From positions 1,116,001 to 1,180,000 of the forward strand of contig LS483478.1 in the NCBI GenBank assembly GCA_900478215.1: a stretch of DNA of 64,000 nucleotides, given 5' to 3'. The stretch is from Salmonella enterica subsp. houtenae serovar Houten (GTDB lineage: Bacteria > Pseudomonadota > Gammaproteobacteria > Enterobacterales > Enterobacteriaceae). The translations under genes and the position numbers were made by a program. Positions 9,401 to 16,448 of this stretch are shown one piece after another. The notes under the pieces were generated by a model. That model saw nothing but the letters and a program-made list of their open reading frames with translations, ran no database searches and was not told where the DNA came from. Each line of letters starts with the position of its first letter. Position 1 is the first letter of the stretch.

Positions 9401-9573
9401 AAATCAGCTTCATCAAATCCGGCAGCATCCATAGCCAGTTCGCCACGGGAGAGGGCGAGTGATTGCTTTTTAGCTGTACACCAGAAAAAACCGGCTTTAA
9501 AGCCGAGGCGTTTCCTGGCACTTTCATTTTTAACCTTGTAGTAAAATGAATATTCTTCCTGCTTAATGCTCAT
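6406..9573 (-). CDS. recE: RecE-like exodeoxyribonuclease VIII
   Basis: 5'-3' double-strand exonuclease partner of RecT. The 1055 residues exceed E. coli RecE (866). A long variable N part is followed by a RecE-type linker (AELHEARKNIPPKNPVD, ISDPNDPKWVK) and a C-terminal nuclease beginning near YEGVPNEVYHAANGIS; VRVRPDLEL and IGADLKT carry the acidic and Lys residues expected in the core. The nuclease is interrupted around residues 730-860 by a segment with repeated NATLP motifs. Early leftward operon, next to recT. Confidence 0.9.
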   Translation of the reverse strand: MSIKQEEYSFYYKVKNESARKRLGFKAGFFWCTAKKQSLALSRGELAMDAAGFDEADFARPVRVHFPVENDIPPEGVFDTKFCENREPGGEDGKTLTLIPGAASAVKSDETELADGAGTPAGENGIQESHNPPANPQLTVVATLPFRHRVMAQYIGDGEYLYHVDTGQKKEIACLEMDTQNTTVQNLILAAENVEPFKKAIEHDIHKAVNAYKQVFPVDGKVPELCTTIKFFKEWFSAEHINRGLLVKEWAERLKNKPAPVKKTGPHKVIVADVNKPERPRRSEKPTHRTINYELACGFCEELDLNNLRPAMDFAKRIIAEDREDWKRMSMTVGIIPDIKGYDRQTIIDLVRKAPKAVHNGNPDLRRTWCESFLAVHGVRDPDWYEYVPDNTPTTHEENAARLRQAGKCLRDIEAGRFQCDEEKQHPTGELADEPATPEAVEQDTTEHHPDPQPLENEPPVSQTEAGYQKIRAELHEARKNIPPKNPVDVGKQLAAERGEYVEGISDPNDPKWVKTETSQPPTEPELVKNVGNGIFDVSALMQNSSTHGTETNPETTSNVQVQKADSDEKQAGDAVQAGEGDLGTGKEAVTVEAETHQNNDSVSQSEPEAQQNVPESQQEEPEAARPEYFEPGRYEGVPNEVYHAANGISSTQVKDARVSLMYFNARHVEKTIVKERSPVLDMGNLVHALALQPENLEAEFSVEPEIPEGAFTTTATLREFIDAHNASLPALLSADDIKALLEEYNATLPSQMPLGASVDETYASYEQLPEEFQRIENGTKHTATAMKACIKEYNATLPAPVKTSGSRDALLEQLAIINPDLVAQEAQKSSPLKVSGTKADLIQAVKSVNPAAVFADELLDAWRENTEGKVLVTRQQLSTALNIQKALLEHPTAGKLLTHPSRAVEVSYFGIDEETGLEVRVRPDLELDMGGLRIGADLKTISMWNIKQEGLRAKLHREIIDRDYHLSAAMYCETAALDQFFWIFVNKDENYHWVAIIEASTELLELGMLEYRKTMRAIANGFDTGEWPAPITEDYTDELNDFDVRRLEALRVQA

Positions 9574-9705
9574 TGTTTTTTAACCTCAGTTAAGATTAAA
9601 ATCGTTTTGCCAGTGAAAATCCTCTCCGGGTGCTCACTGGTCATGTCTCTGGTGGTGGGTCTGGTCGCTCACCTCAGCATCGCCGGGATGTAAAGCCGGG
9701 GAAGC

Positions 9706-9730
9706 GCCTGCATTTAATGCAGGCTTTTTT
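9706..9730 (+). terminator. Hairpin with T run on the plus strand
   Basis: GCCTGCATT TA ATGCAGGC followed by six T gives an intrinsic-terminator shape on the plus strand. All neighbouring genes read the other way, so it may block antisense transcription into the early operon, or mark an old insertion edge. It overlaps the end of the minus-strand gene at 9714. Confidence 0.4.
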
Positions 9731-10049
9731 CCTTTGAGGCCTCAGACATCGCCCGTGCAAAATCACTGGCAACAGACAGGCTCTTCAATGCACCAATAAC
9801 CTCCCGGGGGACGTCTTTCACTTTGAGCAACATGGCTGCTGCGGCTATAGTGGAGTCCCATGCCCCTGTTTTTTCATCTGCATATGCAGTTATTGATTTA
9901 TTTATTGAATAGCCATCTTCGTTTCTGCTTAACTCGTATGAATAGCCAATAACTACCGGCATATTGTTTTGCTCGCATATTTTAAATATACGGCTGGTGA
10001 GTTCTTTTAGTTCCTGTAATACTGCTGCATCAGGCGTTGTATTTTTCAT
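9714..10049 (-). CDS. Phage early protein of unknown function (111 aa)
   Basis: Not recognised. The 111-residue frame has an N-terminal helix rich in Leu/Glu and ends with SEASKEKSLH. AAGGAAATAAAA before ATG is a good ribosome site. No signal peptide or membrane segment. It lies in the PL operon between recE and the zinc-finger-like gene, where accessory recombination or anti-host functions are usual. Confidence 0.6.
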   Translation of the reverse strand: MKNTTPDAAVLQELKELTSRIFKICEQNNMPVVIGYSYELSRNEDGYSINKSITAYADEKTGAWDSTIAAAAMLLKVKDVPREVIGALKSLSVASDFARAMSEASKEKSLH

Positions 10050-10123
10050 TTTTATTTCCTTTTTCAGGTTGAGTGAATCCCTGCCATTGCTGGCATAGTT
10101 TTATTGTTTCAGTAAATGATTAA

Positions 10124-10408
10124 TTAAAGTTCATGTGCCATCTGGTCATGGCTGGCACAGCGTTTACTGCAATATTTTTGTTTTTTACGTGAAATAAGCG
10201 TTCCGTGCATATATATCAGTTCATATTCGTATGCGGTCTCTTCCGGTATTGCTTTCTGACAATATGCGCAGTTAATTAATGTCGGGTCTCCTTTCTGGGT
10301 GAGTAGAGTATAAATTTTACGAATCAAGCCCGGTTTTCTGTTTATTGCAGTCTGCTGTTTAGCCGGACTGCGCATCCAGTCGGAACGAGGTGTAATGACA
10401 GGTATCAT
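10124..10408 (-). CDS. Small zinc-ribbon-like phage protein
   Basis: A 94-residue basic protein with CAYC (about 47-50) and CSKRC (about 80-84), spacing consistent with a treble-clef or zinc ribbon. GAGGAT precedes the ATG. Position in the leftward early operon suggests a nucleic-acid-binding or host-control role; the function is unknown. Confidence 0.6.
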   Translation of the reverse strand: MIPVITPRSDWMRSPAKQQTAINRKPGLIRKIYTLLTQKGDPTLINCAYCQKAIPEETAYEYELIYMHGTLISRKKQKYCSKRCASHDQMAHEL

Positions 10409-10838
10409 CGTTTTATCCTCTTTGCCTGTTTATAAGCGAATTTTGTTGGTGCGGTGCCTGGTGCCTCCAGGTGACGATAACCAGTTAACCATTACCGCCG
10501 ACTACTATTTCCACCCACAACATGAAGGACCGTTATGTCTTTTTAACTGTGCCGCGTGCGCTTAGCCGCATTCACCACACCACAAAATTCGCTTTAAAAA
10601 GGGCGGAAACCAGAAAGGAATGAACTGGTACCGCCAAAGACTACACACAGCAATGTCACGGGTTCCACTCGCAACCGGAAGCGCGCTCAACCAGGATCGG
10701 TGGATTTAACGACAACCTTAGTTAAGTAACGAACGCGCTTTCGTGTTGTATGCTCCGTATCGTGGAGCTGACGCCCGTCTTTATCCACATCGGGGCGGTG
10801 GTATACTGGAGTTTCCACACAACCAGTAAGGAAATATT
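10409..10838. other. 430-base leader-like gap in the early region
   Basis: No clear gene on the minus strand. A small hairpin (CCTGG-TGCCT-CCAGG) lies near 10458-10472. On the plus strand ATG 10522-TGA 10623 encodes a basic 33-residue frame (MKDRYVFLTVPRALSRIHH...), without a ribosome site; ATG 10650 opens 18 codons. TATACT at about 10802-10807 may be the -10 for the gene at 10839. I cannot assign a function; a small RNA or leader is possible. Confidence 0.35.
10522..10623 (+). CDS. Possible 33-residue basic peptide
   Basis: Open frame of 33 codons with a hydrophobic start and about ten Arg, Lys or His residues. No good ribosome site is visible and it is antisense to the early operon. It could be real if a leader drives it; composition alone is weak support. 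Confidence 0.2.
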   Translation: MKDRYVFLTVPRALSRIHHTTKFALKRAETRKE

Positions 10839-11018
10839 ATGTCTGATACAATCAGCCCTTTTGTTTTTCCTGAAAAAGCAGCTCACGAAGTGGTTCTTGA
10901 GTTAATCAGAGCGGGCAAAATTAGTTACGCAAGTGATGCTTCGGATGTTTTTACACATATGCTTAACCACTACCGCGCTGAGAGGGATCGACCTCAACAG
11001 GAAGATAAAGCTTCGTAA
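10839..11018 (+). CDS. Small phage protein of unknown function (59 aa)
   Basis: Frame of 59 residues (MSDTISPFVFPEKAAHEVV...) preceded by AAGGA at eight bases and by a possible -10 TATACT. Acidic N part, no signal peptide. Transcribed against the PL operon and overlapping the end of the minus-strand gene at 10963 by 56 bases. Such isolated sense-reversed genes near PL are often host-takeover or immunity accessories; nothing here proves it. Confidence 0.55.
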   Translation: MSDTISPFVFPEKAAHEVVLELIRAGKISYASDASDVFTHMLNHYRAERDRPQQEDKAS

Positions 11019-11151
11019 ACGCCTCTCTCACCTCATGAGCCAGTTTCTCGACTGGCTCTTTATCTGCTCGATGGTCATTGATTTTCATTTTTCTACGCAG
11101 AGTAGAAGCTGCGATAGCCTGAACCTCTACTGGAAGCTCTTGCATCTTCAT
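10963..11151 (-). CDS. First gene of the leftward early operon, unknown (62 aa)
   Basis: MKMQELPVEVQAIAAS... with AGGGGAAAG before ATG 11151, chosen over an upstream ATG at 11163 for its ribosome site. Helical, charged protein lacking membrane segments. First frame after the leftward promoter at 11331-11360. Function not recognised. Confidence 0.55.
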   Translation of the reverse strand: MKMQELPVEVQAIAASTLRRKMKINDHRADKEPVEKLAHEVREAFTKLYLPVEVDPSQRGSG

Positions 11152-11330
11152 CTTTCCCCTCATCCGCTTAACGCCCGGCGGCGGAACGTTTTATCTACTG
11201 CGCTTGTTACTTAACAACAACTGCCGTCATGTTCGTATGCCTCAGGCTGGCTACTTAGCCCGACTCAGCAGCGGGATAACTCTTGGTATTGTCCGGCTGT
11301 TATCTGGTCTGGCGTTGTCTTGATGAATTC

Positions 11331-11373
11331 ATTAAACACGAAATGATGTACAATTGTCAACACAAAATGTGTT
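11331..11373 (-). promoter_or_regulatory. Leftward early promoter PL with operator OL
   Basis: On the minus strand TTGACA (11355-11360), an 18-base spacer and TTTAAT (11331-11336) form a sigma-70 promoter. The perfect dyad AACACA-AAA-TGTGTT at 11359-11373 overlaps the -35. The same dyad lies in PR at 11945-11959, so the phage repressor or Cro probably binds both. Transcription would run left into recE-recT. Confidence 0.65.
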
Positions 11374-11411
11374 TTTGGTTGAGAGAGGGCGTTCTACTGG
11401 GCTTGAGGCAA

Positions 11412-11437
11412 TAAAAAACCCGCCAGTGGCAGGTTTT
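11412..11437 (-). terminator. Terminator of the repressor transcript
   Basis: On the minus strand AAAACCTGCC-ACT-GGCGGGTTTT runs into more T residues, 25 bases after the repressor stop. Stem GC-rich, three-base loop. Orientation fits ending the repressor mRNA before it enters PL. Confidence 0.75.
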
Positions 11438-11461
11438 AAACTATTCAGGTCAAGTCTTAAG

Positions 11462-11887
11462 TTAGTTTTCTGGTGGTTGAGTTGAGTTTTTAAGGCGATT
11501 TCTTAGATACGTTTCAACATAGTCATCAATCTCTTTTAAACGAACCTCAAAGAGATCAATCATTCGTTGTTGCTCTGAGCTTGGTAACTGATTGAATAAC
11601 TCAAGCAATTTTTTATGTTGATCACTTAGCCATGCCTGCGAGGAGTCCTTTTCACCAAACAGAAGTTCGGGTGGGGAAATACCTAGTGCTTCACCAAGTA
11701 CAACTGCATCATACACCCCAACATTTCTACTTCCTGCTTCATAGTTTCCTATGCGTGACTGAGTCCATCCACAAATCTCAGCCAGTTTACCTTGAGACAG
11801 GCCGAGCTTTTGTCTGCGCCCCTTGAGGCGCATTGCGATCTCATCATTAAGCCGGCTGGCGGCAATTTTTTCATTTTCTTTTCTCAT
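11462..11887 (-). CDS. Short phage repressor (CI-like, HTH only)
   Basis: XRE-type repressor of 141 residues: HTH at about 18-65 (LGLSQGKLAEICGWTQSRIGNYEAG), then a helical C part for dimer formation. There is no Ser-Lys S24 peptidase domain or Ala-Gly cleavage site, unlike lambda CI. Gifsy repressors of this size are known to be inactivated by LexA-controlled antirepressors instead of RecA-driven cleavage. Divergent from cro with operators between; would hold PL and PR shut in the lysogen. Confidence 0.85.
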   Translation of the reverse strand: MRKENEKIAASRLNDEIAMRLKGRRQKLGLSQGKLAEICGWTQSRIGNYEAGSRNVGVYDAVVLGEALGISPPELLFGEKDSSQAWLSDQHKKLLELFNQLPSSEQQRMIDLFEVRLKEIDDYVETYLRNRLKNSTQPPEN

Positions 11888-11934
11888 GGCTCCCTTTTAT
11901 CACGATGCGTGATTTACGCAAAACACAAAACAAC

Positions 11935-11963
11935 TTGACCGTGCAACACAAACTGTGTTTAGA
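11935..11963 (+). promoter_or_regulatory. Rightward early promoter PR with operator OR
   Basis: TTGACC (11935-11940), 17 bases, TTTAGA (11958-11963). The dyad AACACA-AAC-TGTGTT at 11945-11959 sits between -35 and -10, and a half site AACACA at 11922-11927 lies just upstream. Repressor bound here would occlude polymerase. Confidence 0.7.
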
Positions 11964-11983
11964 ATTGTTGGCGGAGGTTTTAA

Positions 11984-12238
11984 ATGAACAAAATTTCAAC
12001 ATACAGAAAGCAACTGGGGCTATCTCAAAGGCAGCTTGCGACTCATTTGGGATGGATACAGAGCCGTCTGGCGAACTACGAAGCAAATTTTCGCACACCC
12101 GGACTGGAGGAGTGCCGAAAAATTGTTGCCACACTTAACCATCTGGGATCTCGCTGTGTTCTTGATGATGTTTTCCCGCCTCATGTGAACGATAGCAGAA
12201 CCATATTAGCGAAGGTGAACAACCATGATCACCCCTGA
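11984..12238 (+). CDS. Cro-like early regulator
   Basis: XRE-type HTH protein of 84 residues (LGLSQRQLATHLGWIQSRLANYEA), first gene after PR and divergent from the repressor, so it is the Cro equivalent. Its recognition region resembles that of the repressor (GW-QSR-NYEA), consistent with shared operators. GGAGG precedes the ATG at about nine bases. It overlaps the next gene by 14 bases. Confidence 0.8.
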   Translation: MNKISTYRKQLGLSQRQLATHLGWIQSRLANYEANFRTPGLEECRKIVATLNHLGSRCVLDDVFPPHVNDSRTILAKVNNHDHP

Positions 12239-12719
12239 AACAGCCAGTCAGGCGTTATCGTCATGGCTGGCATATCTACAGATAACCCAGGAAACCGCCA
12301 CGCAGCTGATCACCCGCGCATTCCTGGAGCAGCCGGCGCGACCGGAAATAGCGGTTCACCGTATCGAGCGTGACGACGGAACGGTGGATTACGACGCATG
12401 GCGCCGTAACCGGATAAACATTTTTCAGCGCTGGCGGAAACGGGAAACGGCGGAGCACTGCGAGAAATTCTCTGCGCTGATCCCCGCTATTCTGGAGGCG
12501 ATCCGCAAAAGTGCGCCGGAACTGCATAAACGAATAACGGCAGGGCAGAGCATTGAGTACCTGCTTTCACAGCTTTTAAAAAAACCGCAGTGGCAAGCGC
12601 GGTACTTCTTGGCGCGCCGCTGGCGGATTTTGAGCGAAAGTGTGACGAGGCCATATATGCATTACAGGCGTTACGTAGCGGTTATCGCCAGCAGTACCAG
12701 AGACATGACCAGTGAGTAA
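12225..12719 (+). CDS. YdaT-like regulator/toxin family protein
   Basis: 164 residues with a central segment (NRINIFQRWRKRETAEHCEKFSALIPAILEAI) resembling YdaT of the Rac prophage, a DNA-binding protein in the CII position that is toxic when overproduced. No membrane segment. It overlaps cro and precedes replication genes, which fits a CII-like role in lysogeny choice. Family call by pattern. Confidence 0.6.
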   Translation: MITPETASQALSSWLAYLQITQETATQLITRAFLEQPARPEIAVHRIERDDGTVDYDAWRRNRINIFQRWRKRETAEHCEKFSALIPAILEAIRKSAPELHKRITAGQSIEYLLSQLLKKPQWQARYFLARRWRILSESVTRPYMHYRRYVAVIASSTRDMTSE

Positions 12720-12765
12720 TTTTTTATGTTTTCAGATCGCCCGGAAAAGAGCGTAGAGAGGCTTT

Positions 12766-13773
12766 ATGGCCACACTTCCATACATGCAGCTTTACATCGC
12801 TGATTATCTGGCGGACACCATGCACCTTTCTGCCGAGGAGCATGGAGCCTATTTGTTGTTGATGTTCAATTACTGGCAGACCGGAAGAGCTATCCCGAAA
12901 AGCAGGCTGGCAAAAATTGCTCGGATTAGCAGTGAACGCTGGGGGGCTGTGGAAGAGTCCCTGAGAGAATTTTTCATTGATAACGGCACTGAATGGATTC
13001 ATGAGCGTATCGAGAATGATCTCGCTGCGGTCAGGGATGTTCTGGCGAAAAAGTCGGCAGCAGGGAAAGCATCTGTTCAGTCTAGAAGGAACAGGAAGAA
13101 AACGCAGGCCGCCAGTGGAAGTAACACATGTTCAACAGGTGTTGGTTCGGTGTTTAAACAGGAAGCCAACAAAAAGGGAACTAATAAAGATATAGATCTA
13201 AAAGAATTAAACCCCACACATAACGCGTGCGCGCGCGCGAGTGCTCCGGTTAGTCAGCCTGGAATTATGCAACAGCCTGCCGTGACTGAACCGGAATACC
13301 GGGAAGGCCTGAACGAGCCGATCGGGAAATTCTCAATGATGGATGACTGGCATCCCTCGCTGGATTTCCGACAACGGGCCGCTCAGTGGGGCGTTGCGTT
13401 ACCAGAGCCGGAGTATTTACCTACGGAGCTTGTCGCGTTCAGGGATTACTGGACGTCGGAGGGAAAGGTGTTCACACAAATCCAGTGGGAACAAAAATTC
13501 GCCCGTCACGTAAACCACGTCAGGGCAAAGGCGAAACCAGCCAGCAGGGGAGAAAACCATGCAGAAATCCAGCCAGACAGCACCGCATCGCGGGCAGTAC
13601 AGCAAATCAGGGCAGCTCGCGTGCAGTGGGAACGCGAAAACGGGATCGTCAGCGACGGAGACGGCCTGGCGACTCTGGGAAGTCATGGGGGAAATTTATT
13701 CGAACCGATGGACGCAGAAGAACGGCGCGGCACCTTCCAAGCTGTGGGTGGCCCAGATTGGGGCGATGACTGA
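12766..13773 (+). CDS. DUF1376 replication protein (O-like, YdaU type)
   Basis: 335 residues with an N-terminal DUF1376 domain (about 3-95: LPYMQLYIADYLADTMHLSAEEHGAYLLLM), a linker, and a C-terminal DnaT/primosomal-like segment (DWHPSLDFRQRAAQWGV... FRDYWTSEGKVFTQIQWEQKFARHV). It occupies the O position and probably recognises the phage origin. The middle of the gene holds an AT-rich stretch (13170-13215) followed by a GC alternation (13225-13240), where the origin may lie. It overlaps the next frame by 215 bases. Confidence 0.8.
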   Translation: MATLPYMQLYIADYLADTMHLSAEEHGAYLLLMFNYWQTGRAIPKSRLAKIARISSERWGAVEESLREFFIDNGTEWIHERIENDLAAVRDVLAKKSAAGKASVQSRRNRKKTQAASGSNTCSTGVGSVFKQEANKKGTNKDIDLKELNPTHNACARASAPVSQPGIMQQPAVTEPEYREGLNEPIGKFSMMDDWHPSLDFRQRAAQWGVALPEPEYLPTELVAFRDYWTSEGKVFTQIQWEQKFARHVNHVRAKAKPASRGENHAEIQPDSTASRAVQQIRAARVQWERENGIVSDGDGLATLGSHGGNLFEPMDAEERRGTFQAVGGPDWGDD

Positions 13774-14227
13774 GCGCCAAATCCGGCTGATTTGTCAGCA
13801 GTGTATGGAGCGATGCCGGGCGGCTGAGACATGGCCGCCGGACCTGGCTGAGTTTATTTCGCTGGTTTCTGAAAGCGGAGCTAATGCGTTTGGTCTCACA
13901 GCCGATGCGGTGCTGGCGGAATATCGTCACTGGCGTAACGAGTCCTGGCGCTACTCCGGCAGTGATAAATATCCGTGGCCTCAGCCGGTTCTGTATCACA
14001 TCTGCACCGAGATGCGCAGAACGGGCGTTGAGCACCAGATGACGGAAGGCGAACTGAAACGACTTGCAGAACGGTTACTGGCGAAGTGGACAAAACACGT
14101 CGGTAATGGTTTCAGCATACCGCCGGTACGCCGTCAACTGGCAGCGCCGCGCCATCCGGCAGGGCCAACCCCGGCACAACTGATGATGGAAGAATTCAGA
14201 CGGCGTAAGGCGGTGGGAAGGCTTTAA
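13559..14227 (+). CDS. Replication protein P (helicase loader)
   Basis: 222 residues; from about residue 35 it matches the lambda P family (WEVMGEIYSNRWTQKNG, AMTERQIRLICQQCMERC, TWPPDLAEFISLV). It would bring the host DnaB helicase to the origin. GGGGAGAAAACC precedes ATG 13559, so the 215-base overlap with the DUF1376 gene in another frame looks genuine; an internal start at 13685 (MGEIYSN) would remove most of it. Confidence 0.82.
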   Translation: MQKSSQTAPHRGQYSKSGQLACSGNAKTGSSATETAWRLWEVMGEIYSNRWTQKNGAAPSKLWVAQIGAMTERQIRLICQQCMERCRAAETWPPDLAEFISLVSESGANAFGLTADAVLAEYRHWRNESWRYSGSDKYPWPQPVLYHICTEMRRTGVEHQMTEGELKRLAERLLAKWTKHVGNGFSIPPVRRQLAAPRHPAGPTPAQLMMEEFRRRKAVGRL

Positions 14228-14239
14228 CAGGGGGGACTT

Positions 14240-14635
14240 ATGAGCAGAAATTACACACCGGCGCAGAAAGCTGAAATACAGAAGCGCCTGACGGAACTGG
14301 TACGAACACACGGTCGGATGACGTTTGGAGAGCTGCGGAAGATAACAGGGTTAACCATTTTTACAGCCCGCCACTACCTGGAAAAGGCGGAAAGTTGTGG
14401 GGATCTGTATCAGGCCGGGAGAAGCGGTATTTTTCCTTCGGAACAGGCTTTCCTGCTTTGGAAGCAGAAACGTGAAGATGCCAGGATTACCCGCTTTCTG
14501 AAAACGCCGGAAGGTGTCGTGAGTTCCTACGACCGGACCAGAAACGTTATCTGTACGGAGTGCCGGAACAGCGTGACGATGCAAAGGGTACTGGCATTTT
14601 ATCGGGGACATTACCGGGAGGCGAAATCTGCATGA
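14240..14635 (+). CDS. DUF977 family phage protein
   Basis: 131 residues with an HTH-like N part (KRLTELVRTHGRMTFGELRKITGLTIFTARHYLEKAE) and C-terminal CTEC motif. DUF977 proteins sit after P in many Salmonella and E. coli lambdoid prophages; their function is unknown. GGGGGG before the ATG. The stop TGA overlaps the ATG of the next, broken frame. Confidence 0.75.
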   Translation: MSRNYTPAQKAEIQKRLTELVRTHGRMTFGELRKITGLTIFTARHYLEKAESCGDLYQAGRSGIFPSEQAFLLWKQKREDARITRFLKTPEGVVSSYDRTRNVICTECRNSVTMQRVLAFYRGHYREAKSA

Positions 14636-14787
14636 AAATCGAATAATATAACTTTGCAGAGGTAGCGAATATCGTAATCACCCGTTCGGCATTTGAATTC
14701 CGTGAGCACAGTCGTGTTGTGAATGTCGCCTTGTTCACAACACCAGGAATATTCCACTGTCAACTGGTTGTCTGCGGCTGGACATAA
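14632..14787 (+). pseudogene. Broken small phage gene with in-frame TAA at codon 5
   Basis: ATG 14632 overlaps the DUF977 stop (ATGA), as coupled phage genes do, but the frame reads MKIE-TAA and then stays open for 46 more codons (YNFAEVANIVITRSAFEFRE...CGWT). The long open tail after a very early stop suggests a nonsense mutation. It lies at the left border of the inserted cargo. The product is unknown. Confidence 0.5.
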
Positions 14788-14921
14788 TTTTATCTGATAT
14801 TCAGGCTGTACCAGCGCAAAGGTTCCGTGAGTCCGACTGTCTTTTTTGCTTCCAAATATTCAGTTTTAATTATCTGAGTATGGCAAGGTGATCATCTGTA
14901 TCAAACACCGGGCAACTGGTT
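14788..14921. other. Left border of cargo block
   Basis: 134 non-coding bases between the broken phage gene and the end of the diguanylate cyclase gene. No repeats or insertion-sequence ends are visible. The break between phage and cargo probably lies here. Confidence 0.3.
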
Positions 14922-16067
14922 TTACTTTACCCAACGATTACGTCCCTGTTGTTTAGCCCGATAAAGGGCCTCGTCCGCTCTGGCAATAATGCCGGTAACA
15001 GTGTCACCGGCTGTGGAAAGGGTGATGCCCATACTGACGGTGACCGTTTCGCTAACCGCAGATGCTGCATGCGGCATTGCGGTTTCACGCAGGTTTGTCT
15101 GAATACGTTCAGCAACCAGTGCAGCTTCATTCAGCGACGACGAAGGCAGCACAACGACAAACTCCTCGCCCCCGTAACGTGCCACCAGGTCTGCCGGAGT
15201 ACGAACCGACCTCTTCATTACCCCGGCCACCTTTGCCAGACAGGCATCGCCAGCCTGGTGACCATAATGGTCGTTATAGTTTTTGAAATAGTCCACATCG
15301 AGCATGATCAGTGCAAACGGCTCCGTCTGGCGGAGAGCATCCCCAAGAAAACTTTCCATTGAACGTCGATTAGCGGTCCCGGTCAGTGCATCCTGGTGAG
15401 CCATAACGTCGAGACGCGCGATAAGCATCCGGTTTTCCTGGTAACGCAACCAGGCTTCATCAAACCAGCGCTGCAGGATAAAGCGACCATAAATGAGTAT
15501 GGCGGTAAGAGTAAGCCAGACTAATAAAAACCGGATATTCACATACTGGTTAAGCTGCACACTGGCCAGCAGGGCGGTCAGCCATAACGGGACGATGAAA
15601 AGTAGCAACGCTGGCAGATGATAATAAAGCGCAGCCAGCGCGGTAAGCATAAGGATGACACTGAGAGGCCAGGCAAAAGGCAGTTGCCACCAGACAATAA
15701 AACAGTAGCTACAATAGCTCCACATCAGACTGAGAATCAGCAGCATCACCAGACAAAGAGGAGTAAATCTGGCCGGAAGGCGGTAAATGAAAAGGAGTAT
15801 CAGGAACGAAAAAACAATAATACTGCCCATAATATCGTCTATTAAAGGCAGTATTCCAGTCTGTGCACTGATCGACTTGTCAAAGTCACTGATGAGTATG
15901 TGGCGAAATAAAATGATAAGCGCAAAACTGATATTCACAAATGTGAACCACGGAATACTTACACGTAGCGCTTGCGTGACCATATCTTTATGATCCTGCC
16001 ATATCCTTCCAGCACTGGAAGTACGGCGCCTGTCGTCCGAATCCTGCCCCATCCTTAACCGCCTCAT
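14922..16067 (-). CDS. Membrane-bound diguanylate cyclase (GGDEF)
   Basis: Makes the second messenger c-di-GMP from two GTP. 381 residues: about six membrane segments to residue 205 (for example FTFVNISFALIILFRHILI, GSIIVFSFLILLFIYRL), then a GGDEF domain with DALTGTANRR, LDVDYFKNYNDHYGHQAGD and the active motif RYGGEEF, so catalysis is expected. The inhibitory I-site is altered: Thr stands where the RxxD Arg is usual (RTPAD before LVARYGG). Start uncertain; the ATG at 16052 (MGQDS) has a better AAGG site and 15980 (MVTQ) is also possible. Divergent from the alkylsulfatase. Confidence 0.88.
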   Translation of the reverse strand: MRRLRMGQDSDDRRRTSSAGRIWQDHKDMVTQALRVSIPWFTFVNISFALIILFRHILISDFDKSISAQTGILPLIDDIMGSIIVFSFLILLFIYRLPARFTPLCLVMLLILSLMWSYCSYCFIVWWQLPFAWPLSVILMLTALAALYYHLPALLLFIVPLWLTALLASVQLNQYVNIRFLLVWLTLTAILIYGRFILQRWFDEAWLRYQENRMLIARLDVMAHQDALTGTANRRSMESFLGDALRQTEPFALIMLDVDYFKNYNDHYGHQAGDACLAKVAGVMKRSVRTPADLVARYGGEEFVVVLPSSSLNEAALVAERIQTNLRETAMPHAASAVSETVTVSMGITLSTAGDTVTGIIARADEALYRAKQQGRNRWVK

Positions 16068-16448
16068 ATAATGAATAATTACTATCCAGTGTAGTGCGCA
16101 GATACCTCACAGTGAAAAATGGAAAAGCTATCAGGCCAGGCAGCATTTTTGGCTGATGAGATGATTTTTGTTCCACAGTGACGAACTTATAGTCACAGCT
16201 TCTGTAGTAGGGGGAATAATTATAGTTGTCTCCCGGAAACGGGAAGCGAGCTTACCCCACTTACTAAAAGAGGATGGAACTGGCTGACGTAAAACACGAT
16301 TTATTTGTATCCATAAATAGCGAAATGTAACGTTTTGGTTATATTTAAAAGAGAGAAAATGGTCAGCAATAACTTTAATTGTTTGAATTAACAGATAATT
16401 AATCTACCAGACTGAGTGATACAGAATATTTTTACATGAGGGGTACAA
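16068..16448. promoter_or_regulatory. Divergent control region, cyclase/alkylsulfatase
   Basis: 381 AT-rich bases hold the promoters of both genes. A hairpin-like CTCCCGG-AAA-CGGGAAG is at about 16230-16247. GAGGGG lies eight bases before the sulfatase ATG. I found no operator for a known regulator. Confidence 0.4.

Noticed and set aside
6346..9541. Plus-strand frames opposite recT and recE
   Set aside because: Mirror frames of recognised RecE/RecT; no ribosome sites and no family pattern.
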